From contig MNCI01038141.1 of NCBI GenBank assembly GCA_015680685.1, positions 274,657 to 315,206 of the forward strand: DNA of 40,550 bases, in the 5' to 3' direction. This DNA comes from Gnetum montanum (taxonomy: Eukaryota; Streptophyta; Gnetopsida; Gnetales; Gnetaceae). Under the pieces are notes generated by a model. That model was not told the DNA's origin. It was given only the letters and a program-made list of their open reading frames with translations, and ran no database searches. Position 1 is the stretch's first letter; each line of letters starts with the position of its first letter. Below are positions 1-9,866 of this stretch, piece by piece. The position numbers and the translations under genes were made by a program.

Positions 1-59
1 TCCCTCTTGGTCCATCCTTCTTCATTCTGGGTACAATGAACACAAAATTAATTTCAATT

Positions 60-230
60 TTTAAGAATGTCAAGAATATCACTGTGCCCTTGAACAAAAC
101 CTCTTATTTGTAGAATGGATGAGTGGGTGTAATGGGCTCACTATCCACATAATTGATCGTTCGAGACTCCATAACATAGAACACACCTCAACCAACGAGC
201 CACATGAGTGTCTTATTTGTAGATGAGATT
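60..230 (-). repeat. Possible tRNA-derived SINE-like fragment
   Basis: Read on the minus strand, this stretch starts with GTGGCTCGTTGGTTGAGG, which resembles a pol III A box of the TGGCTCAGTTGG type. About 30 bases later comes CTCGAACGATC, which could be a degraded B box. No clean tail or target duplication is visible. A shared GTGGATAGTGAG string with the family 1 RT region at about 32320 means a decayed RT fragment is an alternative reading. The call rests on resemblance only. Confidence 0.2.
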
Positions 231-339
231 ACTTATAAAAAGATAAAAAGACCAAAAAGACAAAACAAGAAGTTAAAAGATGAAAAACTGGAAAAAAAAT
301 TTGGAAAATTAAAGAAAATGAAAAATATTTATTAATCCT

Positions 340-2215
340 ACTTGTTATTAAAATGGGGGATATCCCCCATAACTAAACGGTTGAGCATGATGAGGATTAA
401 TAAATGAAAGGTGAGGATCCTTGCATGTTGGAAACATTGAAACTTGGTCATACCTACCCCATTAGGGTTCACACACTTGATTGTAGTAAGCGTAGTGGGG
501 CAATTTATAAGATGTGGTTCCCTGGTGAAGATTTGACCCACTATGATACTTGAGACCATAAGATAGCATGCAAGGATCAGGATGTTGCCCTCCATGGTTG
601 TATTCATTGGGCCGTATGGTTGTTGGAGTGTTAATTGGTGGCCCTGTTGAAGTGACATGAGGCGTTAGGTTTGAAGAGAAGGGTGTACCACAGTGTTGGA
701 CTTGTGCTGAGTTGGAGAATGCAATGGCCTTGGAATTGTGTTGTCCCTTCATATGGTCATGTCTAAAGAAGGGACACCTTTGATGTTGAGAAGGTCTCTC
801 ACTGCTGTTGGCAATAGTAGCATAAGTAATGTTCGTGGGTTGTTGCTATGGTGCAGACACTTCAGGAATAGTTTGTGGTGATGTAGAGGGAGGGAAAGGA
901 TGAGAACGTTGAAAATTAGGAGAAGTGTAAGGTACACAAGGTGGTGGTTGTGCTGAGGACATGGGCTAATAGTATTGAGGAGAATGATAATGTGGCGAGA
1001 TAGAGTATGTTGACCCAGTTGGAGAAACAGGATGTTAGACTAGATAAGTATTTGGATTCAGATGATACGAAGGGTATCTCCCATTTAGAGATGGCTTCCC
1101 CCACGACTGGGATTGTTGCCACTATGATTGAACATAGTATCTCTATACGAACTTTGGGTGTAACGTATTTCCCCAATGCTCATATAAATGTAACAAGATT
1201 GGGCATTGGCCCTTGGGGTGATCGTATAGGCAGCTGTTGCATTCATATGTATGATCAATAGTTGAGCTCTTATTTTCCTCATCCTTTCTTTTCAAATGTC
1301 TAATGATATTTTTTCCTGCTTCTCGGGTTATCAAAACTCTATCTCCAATATTATTGATATATTTCCCACACTTTTTATGCATCCATTCCAGCATCTTATT
1401 GATCTTTGCCTTGATTTCATCTAATGATTGTTGTACTGGAAAAAATGGTTCTTCCTCCTTGAGATAGGTTGATTTCTCCTTTTTATGATTATGGACCTCT
1501 ATTAAGTTGAGATTTTGGTCCCGTTGATGTTTTTCAACACTCTCCCATCTAACCATTTCTCCTTCTTCTTTTGCTACCCACTTAATAAGCTCTTGGAATT
1601 GATGGGTTCAAAGTTTGTATAGTTGACCTCGGGCATACATCCCTAGGGTCTCCCTTGTTTCGTCACGAAGCCCATCAATGATATGGTACATTAGCCTTTC
1701 CTCGGAGAACTCATGGCTTGGATAGTTATTTAACAGTGCATAATATCTTTCTAAGGCCATGTCCAAGGGTTCATGTTATGCTTGTTTCCACTCTTGGATT
1801 TGTTTCCTCAAGGCTGACACTCTTGNTTGAGTTTTTGCCAACCGTTATCAATGTTGTTCCATGCACAGGCATCGTAGAAGGCTTGTAAATGTTGTTGCGA
1901 ATCTAAGTCATAGCCTCCTAAGAAATTGGGAAAGTTGTTTAAATAAAGCCTGGGTAGGCGGCTCTCTTTACGATGGCTATGGGAGATTCGAACAACCTCT
2001 TGTATTTGCGTTAGGCTTGTAGTGGCCAGTAGGGGTTCATTGTCATCAGGTAAGTTATGCTTTCATGCATTGGAATGATGTTGCCTTTTTTTATGTTTAT
2101 AAGAAACCCCCACTTCGGATTGCATACTCCAATATTCATTGTCAGATAATTCGTTGGTTCTCCAATGAATTGCCTCACTAGATGTGGCATTATCATAGTC
2201 TTGTAGGAGAGGCAT
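340..2215 (-). pseudogene. gag: Family 1 copy A: gag and gag-pro linker remnant
   Basis: This is the nucleocapsid/capsid region of a minus-strand Ty3/gypsy element. A plausible start codon (complement of 2213-2215) lies about 140 bases inside the primer binding site and opens a frame beginning MPLLQDYD. The DEPLLAT-type stretch matches copy B's gag, but about 250 N-terminal codons present in B seem to be missing. The frame at 1143-1556 is open and ends in a zinc knuckle, C-NS-C-LYD-H-PKGQ-C, at about 1199-1240. From about 961 down to 462 follows a Pro/Ser/Thr/His-rich linker with one in-frame stop, comparable to the linkers of copies B and C. Protease and pol are not seen, so the copy is truncated near 340. 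Base 1826 is N. Several stops and frame changes make it non-functional. Confidence 0.75.
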
Positions 2216-2336
2216 GGTTGTGAAATTGTGTGTGAATTTATATGTGACTTTTTATAATTATTTCTTCCTAAAAGATATATCATTAATTCCTATACAATGA
2301 CCTTGTATGATATAACTAATCTAGATAACTAGCACC

Positions 2337-2355
2337 GTCCCCAGCAATGGCGCTA
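2337..2355 (-). other. Primer binding site of copy A
   Basis: On the minus strand the sequence directly after the LTR is TAGCGCCATTGCTGGGGAC, one base from the LTR edge. It closely resembles the TGGCGCC...GGGGA type PBS found in Athila/Tat-branch plant gypsy elements. It proves that the LTR at 2357-3241 is the 5' LTR of a minus-strand element. Confidence 0.8.
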
Positions 2356-2356
2356 A

Positions 2357-3241
2357 TGATGAGTGGCGAGGTACCCCTACACTCAACCGTACGAATACGA
2401 GCGTTTCATGCATGATTCGGTCGAACTCCGCAGACGAGCTAGTTGTGGTATCTAGACTGTTACTCGTAGGTCGCAATTCGATGTCTTCCCACCTGGACTA
2501 GGATTAGCTTTGTCACATATGGTTTAGTCGAGAGTGAGGTGTATGATGTGTTCCTACATTAATGCTACTCCTGGGTATGATGGAAAATAATATTAATTAA
2601 ACTAGGAGAGAGAGAGAAAGAGAGAGAGTTTAAGCTAGCTTAAGTGCGATGAGCATCCATTCCTTAATCATCTGTACACATCTTGGACCTTGTGCATGAC
2701 TACCACTAGGATTACCAAGCGCATGGCCTAAGTACGCTACTGGGTTACCAAGTAGTCATACTTGAAAGCTCGTGATTAAGTTGTACTCATTCCATGTTAC
2801 TAGGAGATAAGGGTGAAGAGATATTAACTAAGAAAGTAGTAAATAATAGTTAAATAAATAACAATTAAATAAATAATTAAGCTAAGTGGATGCTGCAATG
2901 GTGAAGTAATCTCGATCTTTATTCTTGGTCATGTGCATGTCCAAGTATGTCACACTCGAATAAGGATGCCGTACAATTACAATTACAACACTGTAGGCAT
3001 GAATTGGGAGGAAAGGGTTGAGAGGAACTTAAACTTAAAAAAAAACTTACAATAAAATCTAAGAACTCCTGCCAAAACCAAGTGTGCCACCTTCTATTTA
3101 TAGGCTCACACCGGAACCGCGATATCGTGGTTGCGATATCAGGGCTCCGATAACAGGGTCCGATGTCGGGACCTAGTATCTTGTATCAGGGCTTTGATAA
3201 CAGGGCTCTCATAACTGGGCCTGACAGACCATGACTCATCA
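2357..3241 (-). mobile_element. Family 1 LTR (5' LTR of copy A), 885 bp
   Basis: The + strand edges are TGATGAG and CTCATCA, an inverted repeat of TGATGAG. The PBS lies on the left and unrelated sequence (CAAAGG) on the right, as expected for the outer 5' LTR of a minus-strand element. A TATA box (TATTTATA on +, 3095-3102) sits 139 bp from the outer edge, so U3 is short. Between TATA and edge are GATATC palindromes and degenerate copies. A (GA)n run lies near 2607-2628. The sequence aligns by eye with the LTRs at 9603, 26975, 35102 and 39455. Confidence 0.85.
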
Positions 3242-3512
3242 CAAAGGAAGAGAACCCCAAGGAACCCTGAGAGCATAACCCAAATATAGTATTTCATATT
3301 AATAAAGCATTCTTTAATTTTTCTTTTGCATTTTCCTTATTATTTTTTTACATATAATGTTAAATGTAACACATATTTGATGCTTGCCATATATTTTCTT
3401 TACACATAATGCCAAATGTAATATATATTTGATGTTTACCATGACACCTAGGAACGAGATGCCACATATGCTTTATTAACTATTATTTGTGCTTGGTTCT
3501 TAAGCATAAGGT
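3242..3512. other. Flank between copy A and element F; 52-bp tandem repeat
   Basis: No gene is seen. The stretch holds an AT-rich imperfect tandem duplication with period 52: TACATATAATG at 3349 recurs as TACACATAATG at 3401, and the following bases (AAATGTAA..., TATTTGATG...) repeat too. Confidence 0.6.
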
Positions 3513-4625
3513 TGTGGAGTAGGTTTACTCCAATAATAAATTACCTTCTAATACTAAATCTAGATATTATTCAAGGGTAAAACTTTTTGCTAGAAAACAA
3601 GAAAACTGGCTATCTTTAATTAATTTATTAGAAGATTACAATAAGGTTTATAAAACCCACAACATCTAAAACCTGTCACACTTAATCAATATTGCATAAC
3701 ATGAGGTTCTACAACCATACAATGGTTGTTCTTAATGTAAGACACAACCAATAGAGAATCTCTCTCATAACCTAGGGTTGAGATTTCAACTCACAAGTAA
3801 GATATAAGAGAAAAGAACATAAAGATCAACACACCATAAGTTGATCTTGGAGTTGCAATCACTAATCACACTCACCCAATATGCTCAACCACTCTCTCTT
3901 ACTTAGCTCTTCACTCTCAAGAACTTTTTCTCTCAATCATGATATTAACAATTATGAATACATCAATATTTATGTCAAGCCAAAAGATAAGAATCCTAGA
4001 AACCTTTTTTTAACTCAACTTGAGGTTTTTCAAATGTTTTCCAAGACTTCTTGCCTTCTTCCCAACTATTTACATCTTTTTCCATCATGTTCTGGTTGTT
4101 TCCTGAATTAGGATGAGCATTTTCAAAATTTTTCCCATTTGTACAGGTCGTATTTGACCTTGCTGAGATGTCTCTTACAAAAACCTAGCCCTTAGCCAAG
4201 ATGTCTGCTATTTTTCCAAGATGTCTCTACTAGGCCCAAGACATCTCAGGTTCTAGTGAGATGTCTTGCTAGAGATTTCGCATGCACAGTTAAGATATCT
4301 CATCTAAGATGTCTCACCTAAGACATCTTAGTTTCTAGTGAGACATCTCACCTATTAGGGCTAAATACAAAATTGCTTCTTTTGATGTTTGGAAACTCCA
4401 AATACCTCCAAACAAGTCCCCATAGATGCTGGAACCCCCTAAACTCATCAAAATGAGTCCAAAACACCTCCAAACATGCCAAAACATCCAAGAATCATCA
4501 TTAACAAGGTCAAAACAAGAAGATACATACTAATATTACACACTTGTCCACATCTTCTTCAAGCTTGAAACCTACAAAACATTCATGTAGGATAGAAGAA
4601 GGAGATCGAAAGAGATGTCCCTACA
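3513..4625 (-). repeat. Element F 3' LTR, 1113 bp
   Basis: The + strand edges are TGTGGAGTAGG and GATGTCCCTACA, giving TG...CA ends with a short inverted repeat. It is the left copy, so for this minus-strand element it is the 3' LTR, and a polypurine tract abuts it at 4626. At about 4165-4350 it holds nine copies of AGATGTCT, its complement AGACATCT, or one-base variants. It aligns along its length with 8133-9223. Confidence 0.85.
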
Positions 4626-5345
4626 TGAGCTCTCCCACCCTTCAAAAGTGAACTTAGGTGAATAAGGAAGTAGAAGTAGAAGTTATTTCCCACTCATGAA
4701 GTTTAATCTCATAGACTCATACAACATCATTTGCAAACTGATTCTTCCAATGGATCAAGTACTCATGCCTCTTGACTTCCTAAGTGTTAGAAGATTTCCT
4801 CTTCTTGGGTATGATTTCCTTTCTTTCCATTAAAGGATTGGACTGATTAATAGCCCCCTTCAACTCATTGATGCTTCCCTGTATGGTCTCCTCATCAATT
4901 GGTACATGATAGTGCATAAGATTTGAAACATTAAACATAAAATACATACCAACATCATTTGGTAAATCAATCTTAAAAGCATTATCATTGATCTTAGACT
5001 TGATTTTGAAAGGCCCCATCTTATTGGCTTTCAATTTTGAAAAGTTAATAGCTCTCAACTATTTCTTCTTCAAGTGCATCCAAACCAACTCACTGACAAC
5101 AAAATTAGACTTCCATTTGCTCTCATTTCTCTTGAAGACTCTCTCTTTAGCCTTCTTCTCAATATTGGATTTTACTTATTCATGGAGATCCCTCATTTAT
5201 TACAAAAAATTAGCACTAAGTTGAGCTTCACCATCAAAGCTCTTCAAAGTGTCCACCATCTTTGAACAAAACCCATAGTTCACCTCAAATGGGATTTTTC
5301 TAATAGTAATATGAAAAGCCTTATCATATGAAAACTCAACATTCT
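4623..5345 (-). pseudogene. pol: Element F integrase C-terminus with chromodomain remnant
   Basis: Read on the minus strand from 5345, the frame first gives the end of the integrase core region (PFEVNYGF), then an LHE...VKSNIEKKAKER helix and SELVWMHLKKK. Next comes the GPY/F-type module (KMGPFKIKSKINDNAFKIDL). A basic stretch leads into KRHEYLIHWKNQF at about 4740-4790, which has the shape of a retrotransposon chromodomain (EYLxxWK). That domain guides chromoviral integration to chromatin. The frame ends GELM followed by TAG, the stop lying in the first bases of the 3' LTR. In-frame stops, for example before LRAINF and near SANFL, show it is dead. Confidence 0.75.
4626..4643 (-). other. Element F polypurine tract
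   Basis: The minus strand reads GAAGGGTGGGAGAGCTCA up to the LTR edge. This is a purine-rich primer for plus-strand DNA synthesis, directly abutting the 3' LTR. It lies inside the end of the pol reading frame. Confidence 0.7.
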
Positions 5346-6360
5346 TCTTCTTAGTGTTGTAAAGTCTCTAACTCATCCTTCCTCCACCATCAAAATCATA
5401 GTGTAGATTACCTTCACATTGTCCATTCATTTCATAGATAAAATAATCAATTTCATCACTATTAATGTTATTATCATCATCAATAAGGATCTTCTCATAG
5501 TGACTACTACTATAGCCATAGTTATCAAGAAAATTATCATTATTAGTCTTGCTCTTAATAACAATGGCATCAAAAGTTACATTGTTTCCATCATGCACAA
5601 CTTAACTCAAAACTTTATCACAATCATCACAATGATCATGATGCCCATCATCATGATGTAATAAACCACTACCAAGCTAAGTGAAGAACTAGAATCCAAC
5701 ACACTAGGTTCTACATAAGAGAAATTACTACCATGTGTAAGGTAAAACTTAGACTCACATATCTCATCATGGCTTCTCCTATCCATCTTTGGTTCAATTT
5801 AATCTTTAACATGTGGCTTTTCAATCTCATCAAAGCTTAAAGCTTCAAGACTTCACATAGGAGTTTCCAACTTCAATGGTTTCTACTCTTCAAAGAAATC
5901 ATCAATAGCTTTTACAATCCACTTTAGGAGTATCAAGTCAAAAGGTAAATTCTCCTTCATGGCTTAAACAACATATTCATCACCCAAGTAATCATTCTTC
6001 AATGTACCTAGGCTAGAAGACTCACCTCTCTCTCATGAGATAAACTCAACTTGGCAAAAAATCTTCTTTTCCTTACCATATGGTATAGAAAAATTGCACA
6101 AAGAATGAGTATCATACCCTCTAGTGATGCTCTTGATTCTTTTTGAAGAAGTCATTTGATCCTTGCCACTCCTTCTAGCCTTGATCTTTCACCTCCCATA
6201 ACTCATGAGTTAAGAACTCTTTTTGATTAGCAGGATACATCATCTTGAATTATCAAGATCTCTTGGTATCTTTGATAAAGCTCTTGGTTTCCTCTTCTAA
6301 AAATTTTGATCATTGAGCACTCCCTTGCTAAATAAGAGATGCTTGAGAGCTCCTTTTCTC
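5346..6360 (-). pseudogene. Unrecognised decayed ORF inside element F
   Basis: Where RT, RNase H and the integrase core should lie, the minus strand instead carries a readable frame from about 6190 down to 5640 (about 180 codons). It contains stretches such as MTSSKRIKSITRGYD and LKNDYLGDEYVV. I see five in-frame stops (TGA, TAA, TAG, TGA, TAA), each of which could arise from CGA, CAA or CAG by one C-to-T change. That is what a once-open frame decayed by deamination would look like. No RT motif (xxDD) or integrase D,D,E motif is present. The remainder to 5346 is rich in ATC/GAT repeats and gives acidic N/D-rich translations. Function is unknown. Confidence 0.5.
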
Positions 6361-7040
6361 ATTGATCTCTACGTCACTAGACCTTTCATCTTCCTTCTTG
6401 AAAACCTTTGGAAATTTATCCTTCAAGCCTAGCACACCTATAGGAAGTTCAACCTGCACATCATCATGGTTAGTAGTAACTATTTTCATAATAATAAAAT
6501 CAAAATTTGTTTCATCATGTTCTTTAATATATTCCCTCTCTCCTAGAAGGATTAAGAAAGCATTAAGTGAGCTTTGCTACCTCACTTGTTTAGTTATAAT
6601 AGGAATGAAATCATGGATTCCATTAGGTCTAGCAACACTCGATACATATCTTGCTCCATCAAACTGAGCACCATTGTCAAAATTCCAAGGTTTACCAAGA
6701 ATTACATTAGCACAATCTACTAAAAGAACATCACACTCCACAACATCATGAAAACTTTCAATTTGAAATTTCAAAGTACATTGTTTTCTCATGTTTTGGG
6801 AAAAATATTTAAACAATTAGTGCAAATTATAGGGTCTTAGATGAGGATTAGTTACCAAACCCAATCTAGCAATTTCCCTAGAAGAAATAACATTTTCTTG
6901 GCCTTTCCCATCAATCAAAACATGAAACCATTCCCTAGTAAGCAAAAAATTAGTCCCAATTTGAAACAACAATTTCCTATTAGGAGTATTTATGTTTCTC
7001 ATGAATGCACAAGAATTTAATTTAGAAACATCTTCAAATT
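6361..7040 (-). pseudogene. pol: Element F aspartic protease and protease-RT linker
   Basis: This is the retropepsin that processes Gag-Pol. The minus strand reads FHVLIDGKGQENVISSREIA, matching the chromoviral pattern in which D-S-G precedes an ENxxS stretch. Here the catalytic D is kept but SG has become GK. Downstream come CDVLLVDCANVILGKPW (flap and ILG motif) and FDNGAQFDGARY, the usual order for this protease. A further 70 codons lead to LKDKFPKVFKKED, like the linker just before RT, and then homology stops at about 6360. A stop splits the frame at about 6816. Confidence 0.75.
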
Positions 7041-8067
7041 CTGGAGCATTAGCATTACCTCTCTAAAGAGCTTGACTTGATGTCTCTTTTGCCTTCATGG
7101 TTTGAACATCTTTGCCCTTGGCTACCTTGTGAAGTGGACATTTTTATTACTTGTGTTCCCATTCTCCACATTTTGAAGCACTAAATTTTTGATAAGTTGA
7201 TACTTTGACCCTTGCCTTCCTTGCCTTCGTCTTTTTTGGCTTTGCCCTTTTCATCATCTCTTTTAGTCTTATTATCTTAGCTACCCTTTTAATCTTTAGA
7301 TTTGGACTTGGATTCCCTCTCAAATTTGAATCCCTCCTTCTTCCCCTTGGAAGTTTGTTTACTCTTGTTTCCAAATTCATCTAATTTCTTCTTAGTCAAG
7401 TGTCAAATCATAAGCCTTATCAAGGGTTTGTAGCTCATAAAAGGACAACTCTTACTAGTATGTCAATTTGAGACCTCCTGAAAAGATTGAAGCCTATTCA
7501 TACTCCTCCTAGTTTACCTTAGCTTAATGGAATATATCACAAAATTCAATGTAAAATTCTTTGACATTCTTGTTACCTTACCAACTAAAAACGCTTCTTA
7601 AGTATCTTCAGCAAACTCACAAAAGCATTGGTACCATCTACACCATTGAAAGTATCCAACTCTATGTATGTTAGTCTTGAAACATTTTTGAATGTTGTAT
7701 CAAGCCTTGCCTCATCTTTCTCATCAATATTTCTTGAAGAAGAAGTATTGAACACTACTTGAGCCCTTGAAGTTTTTATTTGAGGAATAGGATTTCCTTC
7801 CATTGAAATCCTTAACTAATGATTTCCTACACTCCCATAGCTAGATTTTCCATCCTCTTCATCCACTCCATCTTGACCTAGTTGTCAAACTTCTTCATTT
7901 GAATGTACATGCCCTTCACCTCCATGGGTTTGAATATGATTAGGATTGGCATTTCTATTTACCTTTGCACTAATTTCATCTAACAGAGCAACCATCATCT
8001 GGAAGGCAGATTTCATGCTATCCATGTCCCGATTTAGATCTTGCACCTATTTCTTCTTCGGTGCCAT
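7041..8067 (-). pseudogene. gag: Element F gag remnant
   Basis: The likely start is the ATG complementary to 8065-8067, about 50 bases inside the PBS, and opens MAPKKK. Open stretches include MEGNPIPQIKTS at 7803 and the capsid-like LTYIELDTFNGVDGTNAFV. Near 7150-7180 a degraded zinc knuckle can be read: C-GEWE-H-(two stops with flanking residues)-C-P, with the first cysteine lost. The region before it is Lys/Arg-rich (7200-7380). Several stops and frame changes make it inactive. Confidence 0.65.
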
Positions 8068-8114
8068 CTAAAATTTACAAAAATATTTATCAAAATTTAA
8101 AGAATAATAAAATA

Positions 8115-8128
8115 GGGCTTTGATACCA
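8115..8128 (-). other. Element F primer binding site (initiator Met tRNA type)
   Basis: The minus strand reads TGGTATCAAAGCCC, four bases inside the 5' LTR. It differs by one base from TGGTATCAGAGCC, the PBS complementary to plant initiator tRNA-Met. This is the usual PBS of chromoviruses and fits the chromodomain at the other end of the element. Confidence 0.8.
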
Positions 8129-8132
8129 ATAA

Positions 8133-9223
8133 TGCTAGAATAGGTTCACTCCAATAACAAATCACGTTCTAATACTAAATCCAGATATTATGTAAGGATA
8201 AAACTTTTTGCTAGAAAACAAGTAAACTAGATATATTTAATTAATTTATTAGAAGACTATAATAGGGTTCATAAAATCGACAATATCCAAAACTTGTCAC
8301 ACTCAACTATTATTGCAGAGCATAAGGCTCTACAATCATATAATAGCTATTCTCAATGTAAGACACAACCAATCAAGAATCTCTTCCATAACTTGGGACC
8401 GATATTTCAACTCATAGTAAGATACAAGAGAAAAGAACACAAAGGCCAACACACCACAAGTTGATCTTGGCATGAAAATCATGAATTGCACTCACCCAAG
8501 GTGCTTACCTACTTTTTCTTGGTCAACTTTCTACTCTCGGGAGCTTTTTCTCTCACTCATGGTATCAACAATGATGAATACATTAATATTTAGGTCAAAT
8601 TAGAAGATAAGAACCCTAGAAACCTTTCCTTAACTAAACTTGAGATTTTTCAAATGTTTCCTAAGTCTTCTCACCTTCTTCCTAGCTATTTCCATCATTT
8701 CCCATCATGTTCTAGCTATTTCTTGAATTTGGATGAGTGTTTTTAAAAGTTTCCCCATCTATATGGATTATCTTTGACCTTGCCAAGATGTCTCCTATAA
8801 AAACCTAGCTCTTGGCCAAGATGTCTACTATTTTTTCAAGAGCTCTTAGGTTCTTGTGAGATGTCTCACTGGAGATGTTGGATGCATAGTTGAGACATCT
8901 CAGATCAGATGTATTACCTAAGATATGTCAATTTCTAGTGAGATGTCTCACCTGGTAGGGCTAAACACAAAAATGCTTTTTTTGATGTTTGGAACCTCCA
9001 TATGCATCCAAACAAGTTCTCATAGATCTTCAAACCCCATAAACTTATTAAAATGAGTTCAAAACATTCCCAAACATGCCAAAACATCAAGGAATCATCA
9101 TCAACAAGGTCAACACAAGAAGACATACTAACAAGACACACTTGTGAATGTTGTCTTCAAGCTTGAAAGTTGCAAAACATTCATGTAGGCTAGAACAAGA
9201 GGATTAGAAGAGATGTCCCTACA
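8133..9223 (-). repeat. Element F 5' LTR, 1091 bp
   Basis: Right copy of the LTR pair, from TGCTAGAATAGG to GATGTCCCTACA on the + strand, with the PBS on its left. The first base pairs at 8133 have drifted from TGTGG. The AGATGTCT/AGACATCT cluster is present at about 8788-8950, with more decayed copies than in the 3' LTR. Confidence 0.85.
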
Positions 9224-9602
9224 CCAGGTTGTATTTTAATTATAATATATCTATATTATGAGGTATTCTAGTGTATGCTCATTTTCTTTGTTTTATGCTT
9301 ATTGAGATTTCAAATCTTGACTCCTTGTTTACATGTGATATGATGATACTTTATTAATATTTTATTGTATTAATTATGTTATTATATCACTAACCATATA
9401 TCTCTTAGATGGACATATTGGAAGGATGATGGTGGCCCATGGCTGGTATTATATTTATACTTATATTTTATTTTATGCTAAGGTTTTTAAACTAAAGTAA
9501 AGATATAGTAATGAGATGTTAATATTTAGGATTTAATCTAGTTATCCTTTTATGTCACGCCAGAACCCATTGTTAGACATGTAAGCTTATTCTAATAATT
9601 GC
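9224..9602. other. AT-rich sequence without a gene
   Basis: No coding frame or recognisable element is seen. The last five bases, 9598-9602 (ATTGC), are the left copy of the target duplication of the solo LTR that follows, so this and the sequence after 10562 were once contiguous. Confidence 0.6.
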
Positions 9603-9688
9603 TGATGAGATGCGATATCACATGGGCCATGATATAGCGGCAGTCGTAATATCGCATCCCATGTGATATCGCGGTCCGCCGCCAAGTC

Positions 9689-9696
9689 TATAAATA
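9689..9696 (+). promoter_or_regulatory. TATA box of solo LTR
   Basis: TATAAATA 86 bp from the LTR start. The same TATAAATA is found on the minus strand in the other four family 1 LTRs (3095-3102, 27700-27707, 35819-35826, 40059-40066), always 86-140 bp from the outer edge. U3 is therefore very short, and most of the LTR is R and U5. Confidence 0.7.
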
Positions 9697-9858
9697 AGAG
9701 GTAGCTCTCCCTTGTTTCCTCATCCTAGGCTAGAAGTAGCAAAACTATGGCAGATTGATCAATCCAGAGATAGAATATTTTCCATGTGCCTGTAGTAGGA
9801 GTCCTAAAGTAAACGGATCTTTATTAGAACAACATTGTACCTAAACACAAGTTGTGTA

Positions 9859-9866
9859 CAGTAATA
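9859..9866 (+). terminator. Probable poly(A) signal of family 1 LTR
   Basis: AATAAAG about 165 bp after the TATA box, in the context ACACAAGTTGTG...AATAAAGA. The same AATAAAG follows ACACAAGTTGTG on the minus strand of the LTR at 39455 (about 39884-39890). Conservation across copies and its place after the predicted start site fit a signal at the end of R. Confidence 0.45.

Larger units (their letters stand above)
3513..9223 (-). mobile_element. Element F: internally deleted chromovirus-type Ty3/gypsy retrotransposon
   Basis: A complete LTR-to-LTR element of 5.7 kb on the minus strand. Two direct repeats of about 1.1 kb (3513-4625 and 8133-9223) bound a 3.5-kb interior. In transcription order the interior carries PBS, gag, protease, an unrecognised ORF remnant, integrase C-terminus with chromodomain, and a polypurine tract. 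RT, RNase H and the integrase catalytic core are absent. The 3.5-kb interior is short for a chromovirus. No exact target duplication was found, although AGGT occurs near both outer edges. The LTRs differ at many positions, so the insertion is old. Confidence 0.8.

Noticed and set aside
338-658. 106-codon minus-strand frame in copy A as a gene
   Set aside because: It is a shifted reading of the Pro/Ser/Thr-rich gag-pro linker, whose better frame runs 462-961.
3513-9223. Exact target site duplication for element F
   Set aside because: AAGGT before 3513 and CCAGG after 9223 share AGG only with a shifted register; no clean 5-bp match was seen.
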